Counted from the first letter of the stretch, positions 1 through 6,377 are shown. The stretch: DNA of 6,658 nt from an uncultured Acidobacteriota bacterium (GCA_937888665.1 CALBET010000268.1:1-6658), one strand, 5' to 3'. The notes: generated by a model from the letters alone, not told the origin. Numbers and translations are program-made.

Positions 1-41
1 CGCACCGAGACGTCATCTCCTCCGGGCGACGAGTTGTCAGG

Positions 42-194
42 TCACCCGCACCCGCCCGCTCTGCCCGTATCCCCAAGTGGCAGGTTCACGGGCTCCGGCA
101 GTATCGACGAAGCGAGCAACTTCACGTGCGCCGCGCCGTAGCGCAACCGCTCACCATGCGACATGAGCGCCAATTCATCGTTGTGAGTTGTCAT
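42..194 (-). CDS. Possible 50-residue hypothetical protein
   Basis: An ATG at 192-194 opens a 50-codon frame ending in TGA at 42-44. The protein begins MTTHNDELALMSHGERLRYG. Its first 40 or so residues have a normal amino-acid mix, while the tail (GDTGRAGGCG) looks non-coding. I do not recognise the family. No good Shine-Dalgarno sequence precedes the ATG, and there is no signal peptide or membrane segment. It would be divergent from the phosphatase gene. It could be a real small protein, the decayed N-terminus of a longer gene, or chance, so confidence is low. Confidence 0.25.
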   Translation of the reverse strand: MTTHNDELALMSHGERLRYGAAHVKLLASSILPEPVNLPLGDTGRAGGCG

Positions 195-204
195 GCATTC
201 GAAC

Positions 205-219
205 TACAGTACGGCTGTA
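205..219. promoter_or_regulatory. Short inverted repeat TACAG-N5-CTGTA
   Basis: Two 5-base arms, TACAG (205-209) and CTGTA (215-219), are exact inverted complements around a 5-base spacer. They lie between the divergent frames at 42-194 and 386-937. TACA/TGTA half-sites occur in operators of BlaI/MecI-type repressors, but no such regulator is in the window and a 5-bp arm is easily found by chance. A weak promoter-like pair (TTGTGA at 181-186, TACAGT at 205-210, 18-base spacer) overlaps it. Confidence 0.2.
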
Positions 220-373
220 CGAGGCCCTCACAAACGCTGTCTACGCCGTCCGGGAAGCAGCCGCCACGGTGACGCGCAGATCAGCCGGGCGCGTATTTGG
301 GCGCAATCACTACCAGCGTCAGACATCCTTTCCGGTCTCTGGCACCGCGCCGGACCGCCACCAACCCTTTGAG

Positions 374-379
374 AGGAGG
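374..379 (+). promoter_or_regulatory. Ribosome binding site deciding the phosphatase start
   Basis: AGGAGG matches the Shine-Dalgarno consensus exactly and lies 6 bases before the ATG at 386. This settles the start at 386 over the upstream in-frame start at 188, because the protein from 386 begins directly with a signal sequence. Confidence 0.85.
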
Positions 380-385
380 GAAACC

Positions 386-937
386 ATGCGAAACGTTCTT
401 CAGACAGTGCGACCCGCGATAGCGGCTGGTGTCGTGGCTATCGGTCTCGCGATCGGCGTCGGCAGCCTCGTCACCCATGGCGCGCAGGAGGAAGCCCCGG
501 AGGGCGTCGTGAACTACACGCGCATCGATGCCACGATCGCCTGCGCCGGTGCGACCCCAGCCGAGGCGTTGCCGGCGATCAAGCGGCTCGGCTTCGCCTC
601 GGTCATCAACTTCCGCACCGCCGAGGAGGAGGGGGCCAACATCGAGGGAGGCAAGGCGGCCGCCGCCCAGGTCGGCTTGAAATACATCCACATCCCGTTC
701 CGGGCGCCGAACGCGGAAGTCGTGGCGAAATTCCTCGATGTCATCGCTGACCCCGCGAACCAGCCAGCCTACATCCACTGCGCCTCGGCAAATCGGGTCG
801 GCGCCATGTGGCTCATCAAGCGGGTGAAGCAGGATGGCTGGGACCAGGACCGGGCGATGGCCGAGGCGGAGACGATCGGCCTGCGAAGCGAGCCGCTGAA
901 GGCGTTCGTCGCCGATTACCTGAACGAGACACGCTGA
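386..937 (+). CDS. Secreted DSP/DUF442-like phosphatase-fold protein
   Basis: This 183-residue protein resembles the small bacterial tyrosine-phosphatase-like family related to DUF442 (beta-lactamase-hydrolase-like phosphatases). Residues 1-34 form a signal peptide: a basic start (R2, R9), a hydrophobic core at about 11-29, and a likely cleavage near 33. The mature part has the typical order: AGATPAEALPAIKRLGFASV near 54-73, the strand-turn INFRTAEEEGANIE at 74-87 (a hallmark of the family), LKYIHIPF at 98-105, and the phosphate-binding loop HCASANR at 131-137. The loop is Cx4R, one residue shorter than the Cx5R loop of classical tyrosine phosphatases, as is usual in this group. C132 would be the nucleophile and R137 the phosphate ligand. 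The helix VGAMWLIKRV follows. The substrate is unknown; a periplasmic or extracytoplasmic site is inferred from the signal peptide. Homologues as I recall them read CASGNR, so A135 replaces the usual glycine. The gene stands alone and converges on the next one. Confidence 0.85.
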   Translation: MRNVLQTVRPAIAAGVVAIGLAIGVGSLVTHGAQEEAPEGVVNYTRIDATIACAGATPAEALPAIKRLGFASVINFRTAEEEGANIEGGKAAAAQVGLKYIHIPFRAPNAEVVAKFLDVIADPANQPAYIHCASANRVGAMWLIKRVKQDGWDQDRAMAEAETIGLRSEPLKAFVADYLNETR

Positions 938-976
938 CCCGGCTGGCCAGGCGAACGACCTCACCGAGCCAGGGGA

Positions 977-1165
977 CTAGCCCTTCTGTGACTTGCGGGC
1001 GACCAGGACGATTGCGCCACATGCCACCGCAACGAGTCCGCCCACAAAACTGGCGTAGGCAATCACGGCCCCTGGCCTGAATCCGGTCCAACGCAGGACG
1101 AGGGACACGACGATCGACGCGGTAATGGCCACGTTGAGCGCGCCGAGGATGTCAGTGCTGCGCAT
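977..1165 (-). CDS. Small two-helix membrane protein, hypothetical
   Basis: This 62-residue protein starts at ATG 1163-1165 (MRSTDILGAL). It has two clear hydrophobic segments, about residues 5-25 and 33-56, joined by a short loop RWTGFRPG. It ends in the basic tail RKSQKG, so both ends are probably cytoplasmic. I do not recognise a family and propose no function. The Shine-Dalgarno sequence is weak (AGAG about 6 bases upstream). The frame is open further upstream, but that extension is arginine/proline-rich and looks non-coding. It follows the ankyrin gene on the same strand after 76 bases, so it may be the last gene of the PadR-ADOP operon. Its 3' end faces the phosphatase stop 39 bases away, and no clear terminator hairpin with a T-run is visible between them. 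Confidence 0.55.
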   Translation of the reverse strand: MRSTDILGALNVAITASIVVSLVLRWTGFRPGAVIAYASFVGGLVAVACGAIVLVARKSQKG

Positions 1166-1241
1166 AGTGTCTCTGCGGTCGTGTCGGGGTCCCATCCTAG
1201 ACGGACACCACGGCTGGACGCCAGTGGCCCACCGGAGCGGG

Positions 1242-1749
1242 CTACCCCACCGGGGCGGGCGACGCTGCGCCCTTCGACCTGAGAAAGTCAGCGACGTCGT
1301 CGGCGTCTCCCGCCAGGGCATGCCGCAACAGCGAAATGCCGTGCGGACCCAGCCAGTCGACGGCCGCCGGGTAGGCCTCGACCACCGGTCGCACGACGTC
1401 GAGCATTCCCATCATCGCGGCGCAGAAGAGGTCGAGACGAGCGCCGCGACCCAGCAGGAGCCCGGCAATCTCGCGATGGCCCATGTGCGATGCGGCTCCC
1501 AGCGCCGTCTCGAAATCGCCGGCGCCCCAGTCCCAGGTCGCGTTGAGCAGCGCCGGTTGTTCGTCGAGCATCCGTGTCGTCCGGTCGAGGTCCCCAATGC
1601 GCCACCCGCACAAACTCCGACACCTGGTCGGGCGGCAACGCCGGCCGAGCCTCTTGCGCCGCCACGGGGGCCAAGCCAGGCTTCATCGCCAGGGCGACCA
1701 GCGACCCGACGCCCGTCGTCACGAAGTCCCTACGTCCGCGTACACGCAT
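1242..1749 (-). pseudogene. Tat-exported ankyrin-repeat protein, frameshifted
   Basis: Two overlapping frames join into one 168-residue protein if a single base is removed at 1596/1597. The first frame begins at ATG 1747-1749, 5 bases after AAGGGGGG (1755-1762). It carries a twin-arginine signal: R6-R7-D-F-V, a hydrophobic stretch to about residue 30, and a likely cleavage after PVAA. It then reads QVSEFVRVAH. The second frame continues directly with GDLDRTTRMLDEQPALLNAT, then WDWGAGDFETALGAASHMGH, a classic ankyrin helix REIAGLLLGRGARLDLF, and a further repeat MMGMLDVVRPVVEAYP with GPHGISLLRHA. Both halves match the order known from acidobacterial secreted ankyrin proteins, and all else is intact, so this is either a very recent mutation or a base-calling error. 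Ankyrin repeats bind protein partners; no partner is identifiable. The gene starts 21 bases after the permease stop, so it is probably in the same operon. Confidence 0.8.
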
Positions 1750-1770
1750 GTCGTCCCCCCTTCTTGCCGG

Positions 1771-4428
1771 TCACCCGCGTCGCAGGACCGTCACCGGGTC
1801 TACGGTGGTGGCCCGCCACGACGGGAGACACATGGCGACGCCGCCCACGACAAACAGCAAGCCGAACACCGAAATCGCCGTGATCGGGTCAGTGGGACGT
1901 ACGCCATAGAGAAAACTCGCGAGCAAGCCGCTCAGCGGCCAGGTGGCGAGCAGCCCCACCAGGGCACCCCAGCCCAGCAGCCGAAATCCGCCCAGCGCCA
2001 CCCAGCCGACAAGCTGCGATCGATCGGCGCCCAGCGCCATGCGGACCCCAATCTCCTGATGACGTTCCCGCACGCGGGCGGAGAGCACGCCGTAGACCCC
2101 GAGCATGGCCAGAAAGACCGCGGCGGCGGCGAACGCGAGGAGCGCGACCATCGCCTGCTGGTCTTGTACCGTGGTGGCGTCCACAAGGTCCTTGAGCGGC
2201 GTCAGGCCAAACGCCGGCTTCTGCGGATCGATGTCGCGCAGTGTCGCCCGGACGGCTGGAATCAGAGCGCGCGGATCCCCATCGGAGCGGATGGCGACAA
2301 GCATGATGAGATACGGTCGTTGGGCGTGCGGGAGATAGATCTCGGCCCGCGGCTCGCTCCGTGGGCCGCGGAAGCGCACGTCGCCCACCACCCCCACCAC
2401 CTCGTAGGGATAGGTGCCGGTGGTGCTGTAATCGACGACGAGGTTCCGGCCCACCGCTGACTGCCCAGGCCACAGACGATTGGCGAGCGTCTGGCTGACC
2501 ATCACGACTGGGGGAGCCTCGGAGTGGTCACGGGCGTCGAACGGACGGCCAGCGGCGATCGTGAAACGAAGGGCCTGGAAGTACCCCGGCGTCACCATAC
2601 GCACCGCGGCCGGGATGCGGTCCCGCTCGTCCGGTGTGCCTTCCGGCCACACGGGGCGGTCGAAATCCGGCCCCAGGGGGCTCGTCGGGAGCGTGGTGGC
2701 GCCGCCGACGGCCCGGACACCGGGCAGAGCCTCGAGCCGGGTGAAGAGGGCCTCGTAGTAGGCGCGGCTCTGCTCCCCAGTGGGGTAGGCCTGGGAGTCG
2801 AGGAAGATCGGCGCTACCAGGACGCCGGCCGGGTTGAACCCGGGGTCGGCCGCACGCAGGGCGAGAAAACTGCGGACCAGCAGTCCCGAACCGCAGAGCA
2901 GCACCAGAGCCAGCGCCACTTGGCACACCACCAGTCCGTCACGAATCCCGTGTTGGCGCGCGGTGCCGGTCGTGCGGGTCGACGCGCCGCGCAAGCCACG
3001 CGCCGGTTCGGTGTGCGCACCACGCCAGGCCGGAAGCAGCCCCGACAGCACCGCCGTCGCGGTGGTCACCCCGATCGCGAACCACAGGACGCGGCCACTG
3101 AGGGCCACCTCGTCGAGTCGTGGAAAGTCCGGCACGAGGGATGGAGTCAGCCGCATCCCCCCCACGGCCAGAGCGAGGCCCACCGCACCGCCGAGGGCCG
3201 CAAGCACGAGCGACTCGATCCACGACTGCCGCAAGAGCCGACCCGGGGTAGAACCCAGCGCCAGCCGTAGGGCGTTTTCCACAGAACGGTCCAACCCGCG
3301 CATCACCGACAGCAACGCGACGTTGGCGCAGGCCACCAGCAGCACCAGACCCACCGCGGCAAAGAGAATCCAGAGCACCCGCGCCGAATCGCCGACCACC
3401 ACCTCGGCCAACGGGCTCACCCGCACACCCCACCCTTCGTTGGTCTCCGGATACAGTCGGCCGAGAGTGGCGGCCACCCGGTTCAACTCCTGGTCGGCCT
3501 GCCCGACCGACACATCGGGACGCAACCGACCGATCGCCCCCAAGTAGTGCTGGTCACGCGGCCGCTCGCCAGACAAGTCCCACGGGATCCAGGCCTGCAC
3601 ACCAGCTTCGGGCAACGCGAACCCGGGCGGCATAACCCCGACGACACGGAACGGGCGGCGCTCAAGGCTGAGGGACCGCCCGACGATGCCCGGATCGCCA
3701 CCGAACCGCTGCTGCCAGAGGTCGTGACCGATGATGACCACCGGATCGGTCCCGACGGGGGCGCTGGCGCTGCTGAACTGCGCGGCCAGCGTTTCGGTCT
3801 CGGTGAACGTCCGGCCCACGAGGGGTGTCACCCGCAACAAGGGAAAGAAATCAGCGCTGACCTGCGCGGTCAGCACCACGTCCGCGTCGGTGTCGGCACT
3901 GAGCGTGCGGCCCATCGAGTAGTAGCCGGCGATACCGTCGAAACTCGCCGACTCCCGGCGCCAGTCGTCAATATTACCGGTGGCAACCCCCGTGCGGTCG
4001 ACCCCAAGCGCCACGTTCGTATCTGAAATCCCAACCAGTTGGCTGGGGTCGGGATACGGCAACGGGCGGAGCACCACGCCGTCGATCAGCGCGAACAGGA
4101 CGGTGCTGACCGCGATGCCGACCCCGATGGTCGCCACCGACAGCGCAGTCGGGCCCGGCGCTCGCCTGAGCACGCGCCATGCGTAGGCGATTTCCTTCAT
4201 CAGCTGCTCCATCATGAATCCTGACCGCCCTTCTGCCAGCCGTTCGCGAACCACCTCGATACTGCCGAGTTCAAGCGTGGCCTGGCGGCGCGCCTCCCGC
4301 TCCCCGACCCCGGCTCGCATCTTGTCCGCCGCCGCCAACGCAACATGCTGTTCGAGCTCGAGGACCGACTCGCGGTCGACCTGCCACCGCTGAAACAGCT
4401 CACGACACCGACGCCAGAAACCGCTCAC
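1771..4428 (-). CDS. ADOP-type ABC transporter permease (MacB/FtsX type)
   Basis: This 885-residue protein has the layout of acidobacterial duplicated orphan permeases. Residues 1-75 are a cytoplasmic helical prefix (FWRRCRELFQRWQVDRESVL). The first half follows: membrane helix at about 95-117, a MacB-type periplasmic domain at about 120-345, and three FtsX helices at about 352-375, 405-425 and 447-468. The second half repeats the plan: helix 498-519, periplasmic domain 525-755, helices 760-783, 808-833 and 850-870. The coupling motif occurs twice, as ENALRLALGSTPGRLLRQ (384-401) and ERHQEIGVRMALGADRSQ (788-805). The C-terminus VDPVTVLRRG is the typical ending. Relatives such as MacB and LolC/E use ATP hydrolysed by a separate subunit to move substrates across or out of the inner membrane; here no ATPase gene is near and the substrate is unknown. 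The start is GTG (4426-4428), with GAGGA 7 bases upstream overlapping the padR stop. The 10-base gap to padR indicates co-transcription and likely PadR control. Confidence 0.93.
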   Translation of the reverse strand: MSGFWRRCRELFQRWQVDRESVLELEQHVALAAADKMRAGVGEREARRQATLELGSIEVVRERLAEGRSGFMMEQLMKEIAYAWRVLRRAPGPTALSVATIGVGIAVSTVLFALIDGVVLRPLPYPDPSQLVGISDTNVALGVDRTGVATGNIDDWRRESASFDGIAGYYSMGRTLSADTDADVVLTAQVSADFFPLLRVTPLVGRTFTETETLAAQFSSASAPVGTDPVVIIGHDLWQQRFGGDPGIVGRSLSLERRPFRVVGVMPPGFALPEAGVQAWIPWDLSGERPRDQHYLGAIGRLRPDVSVGQADQELNRVAATLGRLYPETNEGWGVRVSPLAEVVVGDSARVLWILFAAVGLVLLVACANVALLSVMRGLDRSVENALRLALGSTPGRLLRQSWIESLVLAALGGAVGLALAVGGMRLTPSLVPDFPRLDEVALSGRVLWFAIGVTTATAVLSGLLPAWRGAHTEPARGLRGASTRTTGTARQHGIRDGLVVCQVALALVLLCGSGLLVRSFLALRAADPGFNPAGVLVAPIFLDSQAYPTGEQSRAYYEALFTRLEALPGVRAVGGATTLPTSPLGPDFDRPVWPEGTPDERDRIPAAVRMVTPGYFQALRFTIAAGRPFDARDHSEAPPVVMVSQTLANRLWPGQSAVGRNLVVDYSTTGTYPYEVVGVVGDVRFRGPRSEPRAEIYLPHAQRPYLIMLVAIRSDGDPRALIPAVRATLRDIDPQKPAFGLTPLKDLVDATTVQDQQAMVALLAFAAAAVFLAMLGVYGVLSARVRERHQEIGVRMALGADRSQLVGWVALGGFRLLGWGALVGLLATWPLSGLLASFLYGVRPTDPITAISVFGLLFVVGGVAMCLPSWRATTVDPVTVLRRG

Positions 4429-4438
4429 GCCCGGGTCC

Positions 4439-4756
4439 TCATTCCGGGTCCGCCTGCAACACCCGTGTCATCGCCTCGGCCGACCGCTCCCAGGCCTGGC
4501 GCTCGGTGGTCAGACGGCGACGCCCCGCGGCAGACAGCGTGTAGTACCTCGCGCGTCGATTGTTCTCCGAGAGGGCCCACTTGGACCTGATCGCGCCAGC
4601 GCGTTCCAATCGCTCCAGCGCGGGGTACAGAGCGCCCAGGGTGACGCGAAAAACCCCGCGCGACACCTGTTCAATGCGCTGACCAATGCCGTATCCGTGA
4701 CGCGGCTCCAGGTCGAGTGTCTTGAGGATCAGGAGGTCGAGTTTTTCGGTGGCCAT
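4439..4756 (-). CDS. PadR-family transcriptional repressor
   Basis: This 105-residue protein has the standard compact PadR layout. A winged helix-turn-helix covers about residues 1-80: KLDLLILKTLDLEPRHGYGI is the first helix and turn, FRVTLGALYPALERLERAGA is the recognition-helix region, and SENNRRARYYTLSAAGRRRL is the wing and following strand. A short C-terminal helix (about 84-103) would form the dimer interface. PadR proteins of this size repress transcription and often lie directly upstream of ADOP permeases. The start at ATG 4754-4756 is chosen because AGGAG lies 4 bases before it. A longer in-frame start at 4786 would make the operator palindrome part of the coding sequence and add ten residues (MVPIELDRSG) not typical of the family. 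The ADOP gene follows after 10 bases. Self-repression through the palindrome at 4763-4780 is inferred. The ligand is unknown. Confidence 0.92.
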   Translation of the reverse strand: MATEKLDLLILKTLDLEPRHGYGIGQRIEQVSRGVFRVTLGALYPALERLERAGAIRSKWALSENNRRARYYTLSAAGRRRLTTERQAWERSAEAMTRVLQADPE

Positions 4757-4762
4757 GCCGCT

Positions 4763-4780
4763 CCTATCTAATTCGATAGG
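4763..4780. promoter_or_regulatory. Probable PadR operator (18-bp palindrome)
   Basis: CCTATC (4763-4768) and GATAGG (4775-4780) are perfect inverted arms around TAATTC, whose centre AATT is itself symmetrical. Only the pair 4769/4774 breaks the symmetry, so 16 of 18 positions are palindromic. It is AT-rich in very GC-rich surroundings. It sits at the expected transcription start, between the -10 box and the padR start codon, and its padR-proximal arm contains most of the Shine-Dalgarno AGGAG (4761-4765). A dimeric repressor bound here would block both initiation and early transcription. Binding by the adjacent PadR is inferred from position and symmetry. Confidence 0.7.
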
Positions 4781-4781
4781 A

Positions 4782-4810
4782 ACCATAGCGCACTCCCGCG
4801 CCGCTGTCCA
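4782..4810 (-). promoter_or_regulatory. Promoter of the padR-ADOP operon
   Basis: On the minus strand, TGGACA (4805-4810) matches the -35 consensus at five of six bases. After exactly 17 bases comes TATGGT (4782-4787), matching the -10 consensus at four of six. Transcription would begin near 4775, inside the palindrome, giving a leader of about 20 bases. Confidence 0.5.
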
Positions 4811-4834
4811 GCGCTGGGCCGGGCGGCCATGCTT

Positions 4835-4863
4835 GGTCGGCGGCCCTGAAGGGCCTTGCTACG
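4835..4863 (+). repeat. Palindromic repeat copy 1
   Basis: A 29-base unit: GGTCGGC, then the hairpin GGCCC-TGAA-GGGCC (4842-4855), then TTGCTACG. It is identical over its whole length to copies 3 and 4. Confidence 0.85.
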
Positions 4864-4894
4864 ACCAACGGCGGTGCCCGCACGGGCCCAATCT

Positions 4895-4920
4895 CGTAGC
4901 AAGGGCCTTCAGGCCCGCTG
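4895..4920 (-). repeat. Palindromic repeat copy 2, inverted, stem variant
   Basis: An inverted copy reading CGTAGCAA, then the hairpin GGGCC-TTCA-GGCCC (4903-4916), then GCTG. Compared with the other copies the stem has changed on both sides so that base pairing is kept. It faces copy 1 across a 31-base spacer. Confidence 0.8.
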
Positions 4921-4966
4921 AATCATAGTGGACGCGGTAGCGGAATCGGTTCACGCCCCGGCGGCA

Positions 4967-4995
4967 GGTCGGCGGCCCTGAAGGGCCTTGCTACG
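4967..4995 (+). repeat. Palindromic repeat copy 3
   Basis: This is the same 29-base unit as copies 1 and 4. With its right flank (to 5027) it forms the first half of a tandem duplication. Confidence 0.85.
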
Positions 4996-5030
4996 GAAAA
5001 CATGCCTGGCGCGCGCATCGGCACCAGTTT

Positions 5031-5059
5031 GGTCGGCGGCCCTGAAGGGCCTTGCTACG
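5031..5059 (+). repeat. Palindromic repeat copy 4
   Basis: This is the same 29-base unit as copies 1 and 3. Bases 5036-5059 form a perfect 24-bp inverted repeat with copy 5. Confidence 0.85.
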
Positions 5060-5088
5060 GAAAACCTGCCGCGCATCGGCACCAGCAT

Positions 5089-5114
5089 CGTAGCAAGGCC
5101 CTTCAGGGCCGCTG
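5089..5114 (-). repeat. Palindromic repeat copy 5, inverted
   Basis: An inverted copy with the hairpin GGCCC-TTCA-GGGCC. Bases 5089-5112 pair perfectly with 5036-5059 across a 29-base gap, so transcripts could form either two small hairpins or one long one. It lies about 42 bases after the transporter stop codon and could protect or end that mRNA, but no T-run follows. Confidence 0.85.
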
Positions 5115-5155
5115 GAATCTGGTGAACCCGACGGGAGCGGTGGAAGGTGTCTGGT

Positions 5156-6352
5156 TCACACCGCGGCGGCGCCGCGGCGGTCCCGGAAGAACAGCGAGAA
5201 GAGCACCAACACGGCCGCGGCCCAGACCGCCGGCACGATCCAAATCTGGCGCCAGGCGTGTTGGTCGCCCGCGACATACATGTCCACCACGAACCCGGAC
5301 AGCAGCGAGCCGATGAACATCCCGACTCCAAGGGTCACGAACGCGATGAGCCCCTGCGCCGCCCCGCGCAGGTCGGGTGGCGCTTTTTCATCGACGTAGA
5401 TCTGACCGGTGACGAAAAAGAAGTCGTAACAGATGCCGTGTAGCAGAATACCGCCATAGAGCATCCAGACCATCGCACCGTTGGCGCCCCAGGCGAACAG
5501 CAGATACCGGCTGACCCAGGCGGCCATCCCGACCAGCAGCATCCCTTTCACCCCGAGCCGTCGGAAGAGGAACGGCATCGCCAGCATGAAGCCGAGCTCG
5601 GAGAACTGGCCGAGCGTCATCTTGCCGGCGGCGTTCACCACCCCAATCTCGTTGAGAAACGGGTTGGCGAACGTGTAGTAGAACTGCAGCGGGATGCACA
5701 CCAGGAGCGACCCCACCACGAACACCGCGAACGACCGTTGGCGCAGCAGCAGCAACGCGTCGAGACCCAGCACGTCCCGGGCGGCAACCCGCGTCGCCGA
5801 CTTCGCGGGAGGGGTGTGCGGAAGCAGCAGGCAGAAGAACCCCAGCACTACCGACGCCGCGGCCGCAATCTGAAGCGGTCGCGCGGTATCCTCGAGCCGC
5901 AGGAACCCCACCAGATTTCCCGCCACGATCCAGCCGATGGTCCTCAGCACGCGGATCCACGGAAACTCGCGCGCCGGCTCCTGCATCTGGTGAAACGACA
6001 GCGAGTTGGTCAACGCCAGCGTCGGCATGTAGCACAGCGCATACAGCAGCAGCACACTGTAGAACGCCGTGAACGTCGTTTGCGTCGACACGGCGAACAG
6101 CACGACCCCGCCGAAGACGTGCAGCACCGCCGGCAGCTTCTCGGTGGCGAAGAACCGGTCGGCGACCATGCCCACGAAGAACGGCGAGATCATCGCCGCC
6201 ACGGCGGTAGTGCCGAAGACCAATCCGATTTGCTGTCCCGGGAAACCGAGCGTCTCACCCAGGTAGGTCCCCAGCGGCACAGACCACGCGCCCCACACGA
6301 AGAACTGCAGGAACATCATCGCCGACAGCTTGAGGCGGGTCGCGAGAGGCAT
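5156..6352 (-). CDS. MFS transporter, nucleoside:H+ symporter (NupG-like) type
   Basis: This 398-residue membrane protein has about 12 hydrophobic helices and belongs to the major facilitator superfamily. It most resembles the nucleoside:H+ symporter group (NupG/XapB; Nuc_H_symport). The first helix LSAMMFLQFFVWGAWSVPLG (9-28) is characteristic of that group. The loop after helix 2 reads GMVADRFFATEK (61-72), the MFS G-x-x-x-D-R signature region. RVLRTIGWIVAGNLVG (134-149) and CYDFFFVTGQIYVDEKAPPD (308-327), followed by RGAAQGLIAFVTLGVG, are also typical. It would import a nucleoside or a related sugar compound with protons across the inner membrane; the real substrate is not readable. The start at ATG 6350-6352 gives the family's usual N-terminus. 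The frame extends to a TTG at 6401-6403, but those extra residues are encoded by a palindromic repeat. No good Shine-Dalgarno sequence precedes the ATG. The sugar isomerase-like gene lies upstream on the same strand. Confidence 0.85.
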   Translation of the reverse strand: MPLATRLKLSAMMFLQFFVWGAWSVPLGTYLGETLGFPGQQIGLVFGTTAVAAMISPFFVGMVADRFFATEKLPAVLHVFGGVVLFAVSTQTTFTAFYSVLLLYALCYMPTLALTNSLSFHQMQEPAREFPWIRVLRTIGWIVAGNLVGFLRLEDTARPLQIAAAASVVLGFFCLLLPHTPPAKSATRVAARDVLGLDALLLLRQRSFAVFVVGSLLVCIPLQFYYTFANPFLNEIGVVNAAGKMTLGQFSELGFMLAMPFLFRRLGVKGMLLVGMAAWVSRYLLFAWGANGAMVWMLYGGILLHGICYDFFFVTGQIYVDEKAPPDLRGAAQGLIAFVTLGVGMFIGSLLSGFVVDMYVAGDQHAWRQIWIVPAVWAAAVLVLFSLFFRDRRGAAAV

Positions 6353-6377
6353 CTTTGCGTCCGGAATGTCGCTGTGG

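Larger units (their letters stand above)
1..385. other. Left-edge and upstream region of the phosphatase gene
   Basis: This stretch holds no recognisable complete gene. It contains a weak short reading frame on the minus strand (42-194), an imperfect operator-like palindrome (205-219) and the ribosome binding site of the downstream gene. The frame of the phosphatase stays open back to 188, but that extension (RTTVRLYEAL and onward) looks like translated non-coding DNA and is not a signal peptide. On the minus strand a strong purine-rich run (GGAGG, 19-23) lies close to an ATG at 14-16, with only 2 bases between them. This could mark the start of a gene that runs off the left edge, but too little is visible to call it. 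Confidence 0.5.
4967..5085 (+). repeat. Imperfect tandem duplication of repeat plus flank
   Basis: Segment 4967-5027 (61 bases) recurs as 5031-5085 (55 bases). Both contain the 29-base unit followed by GAAAAC, TGCC and GCGCATCGGCACCAG. They differ by one A/C change and a 6-base insertion in the first copy. The flank is not part of copy 1, so this is a local duplication and not an independent repeat insertion. Confidence 0.8.
4811..5155. other. Gene-free region packed with palindromic repeats
   Basis: There is no credible gene here between the 3' end of the transporter gene (stop at 5156) and the padR promoter. Frames that run through it only translate the repeats. It contains five copies of one palindromic repeat: three in plus orientation (4835, 4967, 5031) and two inverted (4895, 5089), with one partial tandem duplication (4967-5085). 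Copies 1/2 and 4/5 form inverted pairs. No terminator-type T-run follows any of the hairpins. Confidence 0.8.

Noticed and set aside
188..385. Longer N-terminus for the phosphatase, starting at 188
   Set aside because: The extension looks non-coding, and it would hide a strong Shine-Dalgarno and signal peptide that both point to 386.
281..964. 227-codon minus-strand frame opposite the phosphatase
   Set aside because: It is an antisense shadow of a clearly coding gene, with an arginine/glycine/aspartate-rich composition and no family pattern.
938..976. Bidirectional terminator between the convergent genes
   Set aside because: Only weak pairing is visible, with no T-run on either strand.
1245..1255. 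Small hairpin CCCC-ACC-GGGG at the end of the ankyrin gene as terminator
   Set aside because: A 4-bp stem with no T-run is expected by chance at this GC content.
1483..2460. 325-codon plus-strand frame opposite the permease and ankyrin genes
   Set aside because: It is an antisense shadow in GC-rich DNA, rich in arginine, histidine and glutamine, with no recognisable domain.
4757..4786. Earlier padR start at 4786
   Set aside because: It would place the operator and ribosome binding site inside the coding sequence, and the ten added residues do not fit the family.
4835..5114. CRISPR array
   Set aside because: The copies occur in both orientations, with uneven spacing and a duplicated flank, and no cas gene is present.
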